64,000 nucleotides of DNA from Pseudomonas sp. ICMP 561 (GTDB lineage Bacteria; Pseudomonadota; Gammaproteobacteria; Pseudomonadales; Pseudomonadaceae): contig NZ_LKBT01000023.1 in NCBI RefSeq assembly GCF_002699985.1, positions 248,001 through 312,000 of the forward strand. The letters are read 5' to 3'. Both the position numbers and the translations under genes were made by a program. Positions within the stretch are counted from its first letter, which is position 1. Each line of letters opens with the position of its first letter. Shown piece by piece: positions 52,595 to 61,296 of this stretch. The notes under the pieces are model-generated. The model did no database searches. It was not told the DNA's origin and saw nothing but the letters and a program-made list of their open reading frames with translations.

Positions 52595-52728
52595 CTTCTT
52601 CCCCCGATTGCTAACGGCCTTCTTTTGCCTATCACCAAGAGCAGAGATCAACCCCGCGGAAAACATTCGCTACCAACGGCCGTGGTATCCGGGGGCGCCG
52701 AAAACGGACTTTCTAGAAGGCTAAAGGT

Positions 52729-53112
52729 TTATTGGGGTTGTGAGTCCAGGCGTCCATGGCCGTAGTAATTCATGAACTCGCGCATAGTCGGTGAAAGCTT
52801 CTCTCGTGACGCAATCTGCCAGAACTTTCTTTCCCCAAGAACCGGCTGTAACCGCTTGATGAGTTCCTGCGCCGTGTTGTGATGGCCGGTACGCAGCCAG
52901 TACCTGAACAGGTACTCATTTTCCTGCCTCGGTAGCTGTGCAGCTTGGAACAGTATGAGTGAGTATCGGAAGTTCAGTGGCCACAGTTGCTTTAGAAAAT
53001 CGAGCCTATCGGCGATTGGAAGGCCCACTAACCAGTTCCTCACATCCTTATCCACCTGAGCATTACCAGAGCGCGACGCCACCTGCTCCGGTTTAAAACG
53101 AGAGTCGCCCAT
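52729..53112 (-). CDS. Hypothetical protein, 127 aa
   Basis: A basic, soluble, helical protein: DVRNWLVGLPIADRLDFLKQ, FRYSLILFQAAQLPRQENEY and KFWQIASREKLSPTMREFMN. No family recognised. It lies 134 bp upstream of the 106-aa gene on the same strand and may be its partner. Confidence 0.65.
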   Translation of the reverse strand: MGDSRFKPEQVASRSGNAQVDKDVRNWLVGLPIADRLDFLKQLWPLNFRYSLILFQAAQLPRQENEYLFRYWLRTGHHNTAQELIKRLQPVLGERKFWQIASREKLSPTMREFMNYYGHGRLDSQPQ

Positions 53113-53229
53113 GGTGTGCCAAGCCTAAAGGTCTAAGTGTAGGTCACATTCTGTCGAAAGCACAGGAATAACGAGCAGCCTTCTTTATGTCCCTGTTCGC
53201 ACTTGGCCGAATTCTGCCATTGCCGAAAG

Positions 53230-53450
53230 GCTCGTATCGTCAAGGCATGGGTTGCTTCGATAGGTCTCAATCCCGTTTTTGTACGGTACTCATATGCTGC
53301 GCCGAACCAAAGCGATACCTATCTACAACCGAACCAAGAACCTGAGGTTTGTGCAGCTGCTCCTGGGCCATACCAAGCCGGAAAAGCACGGTACGCTACC
53401 TAGGTATTGAGGTGGACGATGCTTTGGAGGTTTCGGAGCAGACCGAAGTT
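53230..53450 (+). pseudogene. Integrase (tyrosine recombinase) C-terminal remnant with two frameshifts
   Basis: Three frames join into one tyrosine-recombinase tail: ARIVKAWVASIGLNPVF, then YGTHMLRRTKAIPIYNRTKN-LRFVQLLLGHTK from 53285, then STVRYLGIEVDDALEVSEQT. The RRTK and LLLGHTK elements are catalytic-box motifs; the nucleophile Tyr lies in VRYLGI. Frameshifts fall near 53284 and in the AAAA run near 53382. The N-terminal three quarters of the gene is missing. A relic of an integrated island. Confidence 0.85.
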
Positions 53451-53652
53451 AGAATGCTTAGCGGCGGCAACAGGCCGTCGCTATTCGACCCAGGGCAGAC
53501 CTTCGAAAAAAAGAGAGCGATCAAAAGTAGTCGTGTTGCGCCGATATGAATTGTTTTTGTGCGGGCTAACCGGACACTATCAAGACCTCTCTAACCTCGA
53601 CTTATGTCCCTCTGCTATGTCTATAACACTTGCTTGATTGTTGGAGATCTAC

Positions 53653-53856
53653 ATGGAAGCCATCGCACGCGCGTTGATCCTTGCCTGCAAACATATTGAC
53701 GACCGGCATCCCTTCGAAAACGATGATGACGTGGCGGCTCTTGAGGCAATTTCTGCTGAACTGAACGATGCAACCGATGCGGAAAGGAACTGTTTAGTTG
53801 AGGCGGCTAGAAAGCTTGGAGTAGATGCTTGGCCTGAAGAAATGGGAATTATCTGA
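53653..53856 (+). CDS. Hypothetical acidic protein, 67 aa
   Basis: ATG 53653 with TTGGAG 6 nt upstream. Acidic and helical: LILACKHIDDRHPFENDDDVAALEAISAELNDATDAER matches a short family seen in Pseudomonas near toxin loci (FENDDDV motif). Function unknown; immunity-like context only. Confidence 0.65.
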   Translation: MEAIARALILACKHIDDRHPFENDDDVAALEAISAELNDATDAERNCLVEAARKLGVDAWPEEMGII

Positions 53857-53924
53857 CACGGCGCATTCGACAAGTCATGAAATGCAGCGTGGCGGTTTGA
53901 TGACCCTCAGCATCGGCAGCAATC

Positions 53925-54109
53925 GGCCGATTCTGTTGGAAAAGTCGGTTTTCCCAAAACGCTCGAATACTGATGGGTGAAAACACCTGTTTTGCACGCT
54001 TCTACGTGAAATCCGAGACCTGAACCCTCTGCCCAAAATTCAGATTTCTATCTCTGGCGCGTGCTTTTCAACCGTGGAATTCGAAGCCGACTTTTCAACA
54101 GAATCGGCC
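53925..54109. repeat. Short element bounded by 23/24-bp terminal inverted repeats
   Basis: GGCCGATTCTGTTGGAAAAG... (53925-53948) and its complement (54087-54109) match except for one indel. The 185-bp element has no transposase, so it is a MITE-like or internally deleted IS relic; the ends resemble IS1182-type termini, which is a guess. Confidence 0.7.
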
Positions 54110-54171
54110 AAAAGCAGTCACTAACACCTGGATTAAGCCAGGCCGGGAAGCGGCTTCGGTTGAATGAGTTG

Positions 54172-54426
54172 TTAGTGCCCATCGACCATCAGGCACAGTT
54201 GGGAGGCTTTGCTCGCCGGGGAGCAGGCTCCGATGAACATGAGGTCATCCGAGATCTCCCCATTTGTGCGCCACACACCGATAACAAACTCGCGGTCGGT
54301 CTGCTGAGAGAGCCTGATGAGAAAAGACACTAGCTCGTTAGCGACGGCCTCACTGAGAGTGGAGGTGGAGAAATTGAGGCCGAGGTTCCAGTCTGGCAAA
54401 TCATCGTAAGCGTTCGGCCAATCCAC
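54172..54426 (-). CDS. Hypothetical protein, 84 aa
   Basis: GTG start at 54426 after AAGGCAAG. Reads WPNAYDDLPDWNLGLNFSTS and REFVIGVWRTNGEISDDLMF, soluble alpha/beta. An overlapping plus-strand frame (54061-54333) is judged a shadow. It may be an immunity gene or the tail of a longer lost gene in the type VI region. Confidence 0.5.
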   Translation of the reverse strand: MDWPNAYDDLPDWNLGLNFSTSTLSEAVANELVSFLIRLSQQTDREFVIGVWRTNGEISDDLMFIGACSPASKASQLCLMVDGH

Positions 54427-54565
54427 CTTGCCTTGAGGAGGCCAATGCCTCCCTTACAGGCAACCCAGTATTTTTAGGTAAGGCGGCACAGTAGAGGTCT
54501 CGATAATCCCAATTAATAGGATCTTCACTAAGAAGACTACTCGGCATAGCGCGTGTAGTTCTGAC

Positions 54566-54750
54566 TTAGGCCTCTAACCAAGTAACCTTGATTGGTGCCT
54601 GTGCTGCAACGTTGGATTTGTATGCCGCCAGTTCGGCTTTTTCATGAGCAATGGCTTTGCCCCACCAGTGACCACTGTAGGTCAGCAGCACAGTGCCAAA
54701 AATAGCCGCAATGCCCAGCGGGTTACCGAATTCATGTCACGGAGTTCCAT
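54566..54750 (-). pseudogene. N-terminal fragment of a second Tla3-type adaptor gene
   Basis: Minus-strand MELRDMNSVTRWA, a one-base deletion, then AAIFGTVLLTYSGHWWGKAI and HEKAELAAYKSN to a stop. It matches the first 50 residues of the Tla3 gene at 55061-56620 almost residue for residue, including TYSGHWWGKA. A truncated duplicate on the far side of the PAAR gene. Confidence 0.85.
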
Positions 54751-54812
54751 ATCGTTTTTCTGTGCTTGCGCTGCATGACCTGATCACAAAAATTCCTACA
54801 CCACTCGCACAT

Positions 54813-55064
54813 TCATGGCATGGCTGGCCACCCCAGACAACCGCACGCCAGTCGATGGCCATGCAGGACCAACGGGATGCCGTTCAGCTTTCGGGTGGGA
54901 TGGACTTCAATAAAAGCGAATTCACCTGGGGCAAGCGGGCATGTGGTTTTGTCGCCCAGTACGGCCGGTGGCTTGCCATTGATGGAGTGGGTTCCTGCCA
55001 ATTGGCAGGACACCACTCGGCCACCACTGCTGGTGGCGTCGCTCAGGCAGACCGGGTAACTCAC
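54813..55064 (-). CDS. PAAR-domain protein
   Basis: An 83-aa PAAR-type spike-tip protein of the type VI secretion system, which caps VgrG and carries effectors. The repeat-like pattern is visible: SDATSSGGRVVSC, INGKPPAVLGDKTTCPL and LVLHGHRLACGC, with Cys/His residues for the metal tip. GTG start at 55064 overlaps the Tla3 stop (GTGA), so the two are translationally coupled. It ends abruptly after ACGC compared with longer PAARs; a short C-terminus is possible. Confidence 0.8.
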   Translation of the reverse strand: MSYPVCLSDATSSGGRVVSCQLAGTHSINGKPPAVLGDKTTCPLAPGEFAFIEVHPTRKLNGIPLVLHGHRLACGCLGWPAMP

Positions 55065-56620
55065 TCTGCAGGTGCCCCGCCCGATGGCGAGCCGAAGGTG
55101 AACGGGTCTGCACCGCGGTTCTGGCTGTTCTTCGCCATGCGTGCTTCATCGGGCGGGCGGACCATCTGTACGGTCAGGCTACCATCTGTACCTGCGTAGA
55201 CCACGGCACTGACCCCACCGTCCTTGTAACTGGCGATGGTCGCCAGATTGATCTCGACCAGCGCACCGCTGACTCCGGTATTACCCAGACGGCGACCTAT
55301 GTCGTAACCCTCTTCGACATTGCCCAGTTCAAGACCGTGGCCGTCCTTGTTCAGGTCGTGCAGAGCATCGTTGAGGGCGATTTCGGCTTCCGGGTTGTTG
55401 GTGCTGTCGTAGAACACCCGCACAGGCTTCTGTCCCTCGGGCAACGTATCCATCGCTTGTAACCAAGCATCTTGCAGCGCTTTGGCTTGCAAGGTAGGTT
55501 TTAGGCGCTTGCCGTGTTCATCCAGCATTGGCGTCTTGATCGGGCGATGCAAATAGCCGAGCACCGGCGCAGCGTCGAACTCCTTGACCTGATGTTGACC
55601 CCAGCGGATGGGCAGCCAAGGGGAAGGTTCGAAGTTGCCAGGGCCACGGTTGCTGATGGTTCTCCAGAGCGTGGGGAGTTGGGATTGCCAGTAGGCGGTC
55701 GATATAGTGCCAGGGGCGAGCGGAGCTTTAACTCCTTTGGCCTTTTCTGCATCCTCATATATTTTTCTAAACTTTCGCGGCTGTTCCCAGTAGAAAGCCC
55801 AGAGTTTGCCTAAATCGGTATTTTTGTTCTGATTGTCCTCCGCTTCGTTGGTGGTATAAGGGCGGATGTAGCTATCCACCCGATCCGAGCGAGTGACCAG
55901 CAGCCCAGTCATACTTTCGAGTACTGTAGGTGCCGTCTGGGCGTTCTGCAGTCCCGGGGTGCCAGGCTTACGATAAACATCACGGGTAACATCCCCATCG
56001 CGGCTTGCTATTAGAGCCTGAGGCACCTTCGGGTTATTGTCGAAAAACTGAAATAGTCGCTCAATCATGGCCTGTGCATGAGTAGTGCTTTCATCGTCTT
56101 GCCAAAGAAACTGGGTAACACCCAAGGTGGCTTTATTACGACCAGAACTGATTAAACCTGCTGCTTTGTATGCTTTCTCGTAAAGGTTCGGAGGTCCTAA
56201 TGCAAATACGGGTATTGGCCAGTACGCTACCGACTCGCCTGCAGAGTGCTGGAAAGCTACGCGCATATTGATGTCTCTGGTGATGCTTCTAGAGCTCAGA
56301 GATGAGTCGTAGTCTTTAGCGTATGGAGAATATATAGACGCGAAGTTATTATGTTTCTCATCGATCTTCTTCCATATTGAGGATTGATGCCAATCATCAA
56401 TTGCAATACCTATACCTCTGATTTCGAGTGCATAGGTTCGTGTTTGTGTAGTTCGCTGCTCTGTATTTTTAGCAATGATCTCGGACTTGCACGCCGCCAG
56501 CTCGTGCTTTTCATTGGCAACTGCCTTGCCCCACCAGTGCCCGCTGTAGGTTAACAGAGCAGCACCTAAAATCCCTGCAATACCCCAGCGCGTTACTGAG
56601 TTTATGTCACGAAGTTCCAT
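55061..56620 (-). CDS. Type VI effector adaptor, Tla3/DUF2875 family
   Basis: A 519-aa protein with an N-terminal membrane-anchor helix (GIAGILGAALLTYSGHWWGK, about residues 13-32) and a large DUF2875 domain. In P. aeruginosa, Tla3 is the adaptor that loads the phospholipase effector Tle3 on VgrG2b. Here the gene is intact; MELRDINS at 56620 has AGGAAAC upstream and is preferred to 56665. The PAAR gene overlaps its end by 4 bp, but no Tle3 or VgrG is present, and a broken copy of its own 5' end lies beyond PAAR. Family assignment by recognition; role by homology. Confidence 0.8.
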   Translation of the reverse strand: MELRDINSVTRWGIAGILGAALLTYSGHWWGKAVANEKHELAACKSEIIAKNTEQRTTQTRTYALEIRGIGIAIDDWHQSSIWKKIDEKHNNFASIYSPYAKDYDSSLSSRSITRDINMRVAFQHSAGESVAYWPIPVFALGPPNLYEKAYKAAGLISSGRNKATLGVTQFLWQDDESTTHAQAMIERLFQFFDNNPKVPQALIASRDGDVTRDVYRKPGTPGLQNAQTAPTVLESMTGLLVTRSDRVDSYIRPYTTNEAEDNQNKNTDLGKLWAFYWEQPRKFRKIYEDAEKAKGVKAPLAPGTISTAYWQSQLPTLWRTISNRGPGNFEPSPWLPIRWGQHQVKEFDAAPVLGYLHRPIKTPMLDEHGKRLKPTLQAKALQDAWLQAMDTLPEGQKPVRVFYDSTNNPEAEIALNDALHDLNKDGHGLELGNVEEGYDIGRRLGNTGVSGALVEINLATIASYKDGGVSAVVYAGTDGSLTVQMVRPPDEARMAKNSQNRGADPFTFGSPSGGAPAE

Positions 56621-56774
56621 GTAAGTTTCCTGTGCTTTTAGGACGGTCTGAAATAGCCGCGTCACCCCTCCAGCCTCTGCCTACCGACTGCTAATGGCCG
56701 ATTCTGGCCGATCACTGCCTCTCACTCAAGACCAATTCCGATTCAGAGTTGTCATTCGCCACTGGCAATTGTTT

Positions 56775-56882
56775 TCATGTGTCCACTTCATGGATCAGTT
56801 TGCGCCAGCCATCCCTTACCTCCTGCTCCGAGGTAAAGACTTTTGGATGCCAGAACAGTGAAATAGACCAACTGTTGCCATA
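56775..56882 (-). pseudogene. C-terminal relic upstream of the Tla3 gene, possibly Tli3/DUF3304 immunity
   Basis: A minus-strand tail reads SLFWHPKVFTSEQEV then DGWRKLIHEVDT to a stop, 155 bp before the Tla3 start. FWHPKV...GWR resembles the C-terminus of DUF3304/Tli3-type lipoprotein immunity proteins of Tle3. No start or N-terminus remains. The remaining part of 56621-57048 has a GGCCGATTCTGGCCGAT motif near 56698 and no gene. Confidence 0.5.
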
Positions 56883-57048
56883 TCAGTGGGTGCAGAGCTG
56901 ACCTGCGTAAGATGTGTTATTTATACGCTTAGACCTGCTGACCTCATCAGTCGGGCTTTTCGAGCGTCATGAGCATGCAGTAGCTAAATGGCTGCGAACG
57001 TCAGCAATTGCATTGGGCGGCAGCCCGCCAGAGCTTAAGACGGACATA

Positions 57049-57768
57049 TCACCTAGCGCCCAATCCAGGTGAACATTGTGAGATTAGATTGGGTAGTTCA
57101 TCCAGCGAAGTTATAGAAGATTCCGCTGGAATGATGCCTTCGGGCCATGAATGAAACCCTTGAAACCACACGGCGTACATTCCTGCTGCTTTTGCACCTT
57201 GGTAGTCATTCAAGGGATGGTCGCCTACAAACCAACACTGCTCGGGAAGAAAACCTAGCTGTGCAGCCCCTGCTCGGAAGATATCGGACGCTGGCTTAGC
57301 CATCCCAAACGCTTCCGAGCTAATTGCCGTGCTAACTGATTTGGCGAAGGGCAATGCGGCTATGGTTTGCCTGCGCGACCTTTCAGCACCGTTGGAAATA
57401 ACACCAACCTTAATATCCCTGCTTTCTAACTCTAGGATCAAATCCAGAGCGCCGGGCATCTGTACTGTGGCGGATGGGAAATGGTTCATCCAGTGATTGA
57501 TTAAGACCTGTGGCGCCTTCGGTGCTAACCATGGCAGGTCGTGGGCAAGCGTCTGGCCTACCGCTTCACGGATAGAGGTAAATTTAGATTCAGGAGAAAG
57601 GTAGCCGCCGTTGTCTTCACGAAGAATAAGCTTTCCGATGTCGTCCAACGTCACAAACTTCATTTGATGGCCGAAATCGGTCAGGAACACTTTGGCGTAC
57701 CGCAGAATACTGAAGGCACGGTTTGTCAGGGTGTTATCTAAATCGAACAGGATGGCTCGTGGGTACAT
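57049..57768 (-). CDS. HAD-superfamily hydrolase
   Basis: A 239-aa HAD-like phosphatase. Motif I FDLDNTLT near residue 7 (nucleophile Asp), motif II in GVISNG, Lys near FGMAKPASDIF, and motif IV FVGDHPLND. AAGGAAA is 5 nt before the ATG at 57768. Related to 5'-nucleotidase/phosphoglycolate-phosphatase-like HADs with a helical cap at about 25-105. Substrate unknown. Confidence 0.9.
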   Translation of the reverse strand: MYPRAILFDLDNTLTNRAFSILRYAKVFLTDFGHQMKFVTLDDIGKLILREDNGGYLSPESKFTSIREAVGQTLAHDLPWLAPKAPQVLINHWMNHFPSATVQMPGALDLILELESRDIKVGVISNGAERSRRQTIAALPFAKSVSTAISSEAFGMAKPASDIFRAGAAQLGFLPEQCWFVGDHPLNDYQGAKAAGMYAVWFQGFHSWPEGIIPAESSITSLDELPNLISQCSPGLGAR

Positions 57769-58017
57769 AAATTTTCCTTGAGACTCCAAATGAGTAGCCG
57801 CAGCTCAACCCTATCGTCCGGCACGCGCGTATTCAAGGAATGGCTACCGTATAGGTGGACACCCTCGTCTAACATATGCAATGTGTATTCGCCGAACGCT
57901 TACAATTCAACTCAGTATGCGTCCGGCCAAGTCATCTACCCAGCCCCGCAAAGCCAAGAAATGGTGTGTACTTAAATTTAAGTGGGCACCAGTTCCTGCC
58001 CTCTAAGCGGGTATGTT

Positions 58018-58264
58018 ATGCCGCCAACACGCCGTTCCTATTCCAAGTCCTTCAAAGCCCAAGTCATTCAAGAATGTGCTCAGCCTGGTGCTTCGATTGC
58101 CAGCGTCAGCGATGATGAGCTTGATCCAGTCTGCGCGGCTGAATGGCCATGGTCCGTATGCCTATCTGAAGAACTTTCTCACGCGCCTGCCGACACAGCG
58201 GGCTAGTGAAATCGATCAATTGCTGCCACGCAACTGGCAACCGGTTTGGTTGCGCGGGGCGTGA
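58018..58264 (+). mobile_element. IS66 relic with internal deletion
   Basis: The first reading frame begins PPTRRSYSKSFKAQVIQECA and QPGASIASV, the start of an IS66-type orf1 (TnpA). At about 58110 it jumps to another frame that reads MSLIQSARLNGHGPYAYLKN and PTQRASEIDQLLP, the C-terminus of IS66 TnpC. So one deletion removed the middle of the element (orf2 and most of tnpC), fusing the two ends. The gap 57769-58357 otherwise holds only this and flanking non-coding DNA. Confidence 0.85.
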
Positions 58265-58357
58265 TCCCGGAGGCATGTGCTCCGCGTAGCATTCTAGTCA
58301 CTGCTTGTTGGTTCGATTTACGATGGTGATCATAATTGTCGAAATCGGAGGATGAAA

Positions 58358-58753
58358 ATGAAAGGAAGCTGCGCTTGTGGGGCTGTAGGTTATGAGATCG
58401 ATAGCATAGATACGCCAATTAGCCATTGTCATTGTCGTACCTGTCGGAAGACCCATGCTGCTGCTTATGTCTCCACAGCTGGGGTGCTGAGAGAGCATTT
58501 TAAATGGACTCAAGGCTTGGACGCATTGAGGGCTTTCGAGTCATCTCCCGGAAAGATCCGGCACTTCTGCTCCCACTGTGGATCGCACCTTGCAGCTGAG
58601 CGTAACGGCTCAAATGCAATGATCGTGCGCGTTGCGACGTTAGACGAGGAGCCTGGATCCAGGCCCAAGTATCACATCTGGACGGAGCAGGACGTAGCGT
58701 GGCTGGATGGGGAAGATCTCCCAAGGTATTCACAATGGCAGCCTGATCGATAA
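58358..58753 (+). CDS. GFA-family (CENP-V/GFA domain) protein
   Basis: A 131-aa zinc-binding GFA protein: GSCACGAVGYE near residue 3, SHCHCRTCRKTHAAAY near 22-37 and HFCSHCGSHLA near 68-78 carry the Cys ligands. GGAGG lies 6 nt before ATG 58358, so that start is preferred over 58352. It is a different branch from the copy at 16280 (about 130 vs 144 aa). Reaction unknown. Confidence 0.88.
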   Translation: MKGSCACGAVGYEIDSIDTPISHCHCRTCRKTHAAAYVSTAGVLREHFKWTQGLDALRAFESSPGKIRHFCSHCGSHLAAERNGSNAMIVRVATLDEEPGSRPKYHIWTEQDVAWLDGEDLPRYSQWQPDR

Positions 58754-58933
58754 CAGAAACGTTGCTTGGTCATATCGCCCTTAGGTTCCTATGCGGACGC
58801 AGTCGGTCTCGAATATGCGAGTTCGGAATGCGTGTTGGCTGGACGCTTACTCAACTCAAAGTATCTGGTCAAGTCCAAGGCAAATAGTGGCCATGCAACG
58901 CAAAGGTCTGGACAGTCAGGATGCAATCCACCA

Positions 58934-59443
58934 CTAGAGCGTCGGTAGCCGATCCAACGCACAATTGCGGTCTATTTTCGGCTCATCTGCCATGGGGACG
59001 CGCGCGCCCGAATCGACATCGAATATCTCAATGTAACAACCGCTCAGCGTGCCCGGTCTGTCGACAATTCCTCCTTTGATCACGTAACGTGCACCCGGCG
59101 CGAATTCGCTGACAAACTCTACGCGGCACGAGCGACCGGCATTAGCCGTGGCACGCATAACCAAGTGCAGAGGCTTGCCGGCTTCAATCGGAAAAAAAAT
59201 CTCTGGCGTCGATACATTCTTGTGAACGGAAACCAGCAGCCCTCCCGGCGCAGTCGCGACGGTTCTGCCATATTTGCAGCCGATGGCAGGCGCCTCGACC
59301 AAAGATACGCCGTTTCGATAATTCTCCATCGACACCAATTCGCTGCGGATAAGTGCGTGAGGCGCCCCCGCAGGCACAAGGTATTTCGGCGCCGGGGCGC
59401 AGCCTGCAAGCAACAGAATTGAACACAGATAAAGAGGCTTCAT
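58934..59443 (-). CDS. Predicted lipoprotein, 169 aa
   Basis: Signal peptide and lipobox LLLAGC at about residues 10-15. The mature part is beta-rich, with FFPIEAGKPLHLVMRATANA and CRVEFVSEFAPGARYVIKGG. Composition suggests an outer-membrane or periplasm-facing lipoprotein. No family recognised. Monocistronic. Confidence 0.72.
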   Translation of the reverse strand: MKPLYLCSILLLAGCAPAPKYLVPAGAPHALIRSELVSMENYRNGVSLVEAPAIGCKYGRTVATAPGGLLVSVHKNVSTPEIFFPIEAGKPLHLVMRATANAGRSCRVEFVSEFAPGARYVIKGGIVDRPGTLSGCYIEIFDVDSGARVPMADEPKIDRNCALDRLPTL

Positions 59444-59685
59444 AATTTCCTAATAAACTTCGGTAGCGGACGCAATTAACTAGCCTTATGAATCAGAATG
59501 GTCAAGCAATACGGAAAAAAAACGGGCGTCTGACAAGATTGAAGTAAAGGTGAATCGGCCCTGATTTATCGATAGGGGGATGTCCGCTCTTGGCCGATAG
59601 CAGCCTTTCTTCGCCGATACTGTCAACCATCCTGACCAATGACCGACACCCTTGTGCATTACCCCACGCCGGTTAGTATCGGCGC

Positions 59686-60213
59686 ATGGACGCTAATAGT
59701 GGAAAAACCCAAATGACCCAGTATCAAACCCATATAGGCAGAGCTGACGAAGCTGACCTGGAAGGGATTCTAGAGCTCCAGGCCGCCAATCAAATCGCCC
59801 AGGGCGGCTCACTCTCTGCGAGCCTGCCACGGTCGCGAGTGGCGGCGATGATGAGCGAGATGCCACTGATCGTTGCGCGGCGCGATGGACGCATCTCTGG
59901 TTTCCTGATGACCACCACTCGAGCGATGAACGCGGATCTGCCAATCGTGCAAGCCATGTTCTCGGCTTATCACGGTGCGCCCGACGCCTATGTCTACGGC
60001 CCGATCTGTGTCGGAGAGCAAGCGCGCGGCAAGGGCTTGGCGCAGAAGATGTTTGCTGATCTGCGAAGCCTTGAGCCGGGGCGTGAGGGCGTTCTGTTCA
60101 TACGCAGGGACAACGAACCCTCTCTGCGTGCCCATCTGAAAATGGGCATGAAAGAAGTCGCGCTTTTTTCATTCAACGGGTTTGAATACGCTGTTTTTTC
60201 TTATGTTGGATAG
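59686..60213 (+). CDS. GNAT family N-acetyltransferase
   Basis: A 175-aa (or 166-aa from ATG 59713) GNAT protein with the acetyl-CoA loop GEQARGKGLAQKMFADL at about 109-125. The N-terminus RADEADLEGILELQAANQ is typical. The substrate is unknown. The 59444-59685 interval has a CGGCC-rich stretch without a gene. Confidence 0.87.
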   Translation: MDANSGKTQMTQYQTHIGRADEADLEGILELQAANQIAQGGSLSASLPRSRVAAMMSEMPLIVARRDGRISGFLMTTTRAMNADLPIVQAMFSAYHGAPDAYVYGPICVGEQARGKGLAQKMFADLRSLEPGREGVLFIRRDNEPSLRAHLKMGMKEVALFSFNGFEYAVFSYVG

Positions 60214-60255
60214 TCCGGGCGACTACGTGGCGAATTGATTTTGGCAGGTCTGTGC

Positions 60256-60756
60256 ATGAGAAAAATAAGTACCAGCGGCAAGCGAGTCAGGGGCGTTGCT
60301 CGCCGCCTTCGTGCATTGGAGCGTTGGGCCTCAAGCTTCAGTGATATTTATTACCCTCGTTCTGAGAAAGGGGAAAAATATAACAACTTTAAAATCCCGG
60401 TCGATATGTCGTTGGTACAGGGTTCTTGGGCCAGAATCGAAGTTCAGGCGCTCTGCATTCAACAGTTGCTTGAAGCCGCTGCCCATCTGTCCAGAGCCGC
60501 CGATCGTTCGCAGGGCTACTATCGGGTCGCATGCATTTTTGTCTGGCCTTGGGTCCACCAGAGTGAGGTCACGGTTTTTTATGATCGAGATTATTACCTG
60601 AGCTTTTTAGGGCAAACCAATGCCCTTAAGCCTGATTTGTTAAGCCAGACGCTTGCATTGCATCTGCCCGAGTATTTTGTGGAGCACGGGCATGACGTGA
60701 CCCAGCCGGACGACGAAGTCAAGATTCGGTGGTGGTGTATCGGGGAGCCAGCGTGA
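60256..60756 (+). CDS. DUF3916-like protein
   Basis: A 166-aa protein with a basic N-terminus (RKISTSGKRVRGVARRLRAL) and a soluble rest (FKIPVDMSLVQGSWARIE, DVTQPDDEVKIRWW). It fits the DUF3916 group known from immunity-gene contexts. ATG 60256 is chosen; a TTG at 60235 is in frame. Function unknown. Confidence 0.68.
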   Translation: MRKISTSGKRVRGVARRLRALERWASSFSDIYYPRSEKGEKYNNFKIPVDMSLVQGSWARIEVQALCIQQLLEAAAHLSRAADRSQGYYRVACIFVWPWVHQSEVTVFYDRDYYLSFLGQTNALKPDLLSQTLALHLPEYFVEHGHDVTQPDDEVKIRWWCIGEPA

Positions 60757-60772
60757 TCGTATCGTCAGTCGC

Positions 60773-61249
60773 CTATTGCGCAGCAAACACCACCCGAGCG
60801 CTGTTTCTTCCGAGAACCTGAGCCAGATCGCCTGCATCCTCGACCCGGCCAATCCGGGTGTATGAATAGGGCGAATCAAACGTCAGGTAAAAAAGCACCA
60901 ACGTGTTCGAACCGTACAGCATGAGATCACCGTTACGGATCACGCCCGGGCGGAATGGTGCGGTGGGCAACTGCTGCGACAGGGTCACGTGTTTCTCATT
61001 GTCGTTCAGGTCAGGCATATCCAGGGTGAGCGGAAGCCTTGCAGCGAATGCCCGGCCAGTCTCGTTGTCAGCGAGAGTGACAGTGAAACGGCGCTCGCCA
61101 ACTGTCATCGATATGCGTTGCTCATTTGTTCGTGTGGACGTCGTGGTTGTTTCCGCGATGGCCGCGTTCGATATGACCTGAGTGCCGAGAGCCATCAGGC
61201 CAACCATTACGCGCAGAGCACTTTGACGTAAGCGATGTAATCGGGTCAT
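60773..61249 (-). CDS. Exported cyclophilin-like fold protein
   Basis: A 158-aa secreted protein. Signal peptide at about residues 1-31 (RQSALRVMVGLMALGTQVISNA). The mature domain ISMTVGERRFTVTLADNET and RPGVIRNGDLMLYGSNTLVL fits the small cyclophilin-like family. AAGGAG is 7 nt before ATG 61249. Lies 47 bp downstream of the MFS gene on the same strand. Confidence 0.82.
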   Translation of the reverse strand: MTRLHRLRQSALRVMVGLMALGTQVISNAAIAETTTTSTRTNEQRISMTVGERRFTVTLADNETGRAFAARLPLTLDMPDLNDNEKHVTLSQQLPTAPFRPGVIRNGDLMLYGSNTLVLFYLTFDSPYSYTRIGRVEDAGDLAQVLGRNSARVVFAAQ

Positions 61250-61296
61250 GAATATCTCCTTGTCGAGAGAAGCGCAGGATATCCAGCGCGTGTGAA

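Noticed and set aside
54693..55199. Plus-strand 168-codon frame across the PAAR gene
   Set aside because: Antisense shadow of the PAAR and Tla3 genes, which carry recognisable motifs.
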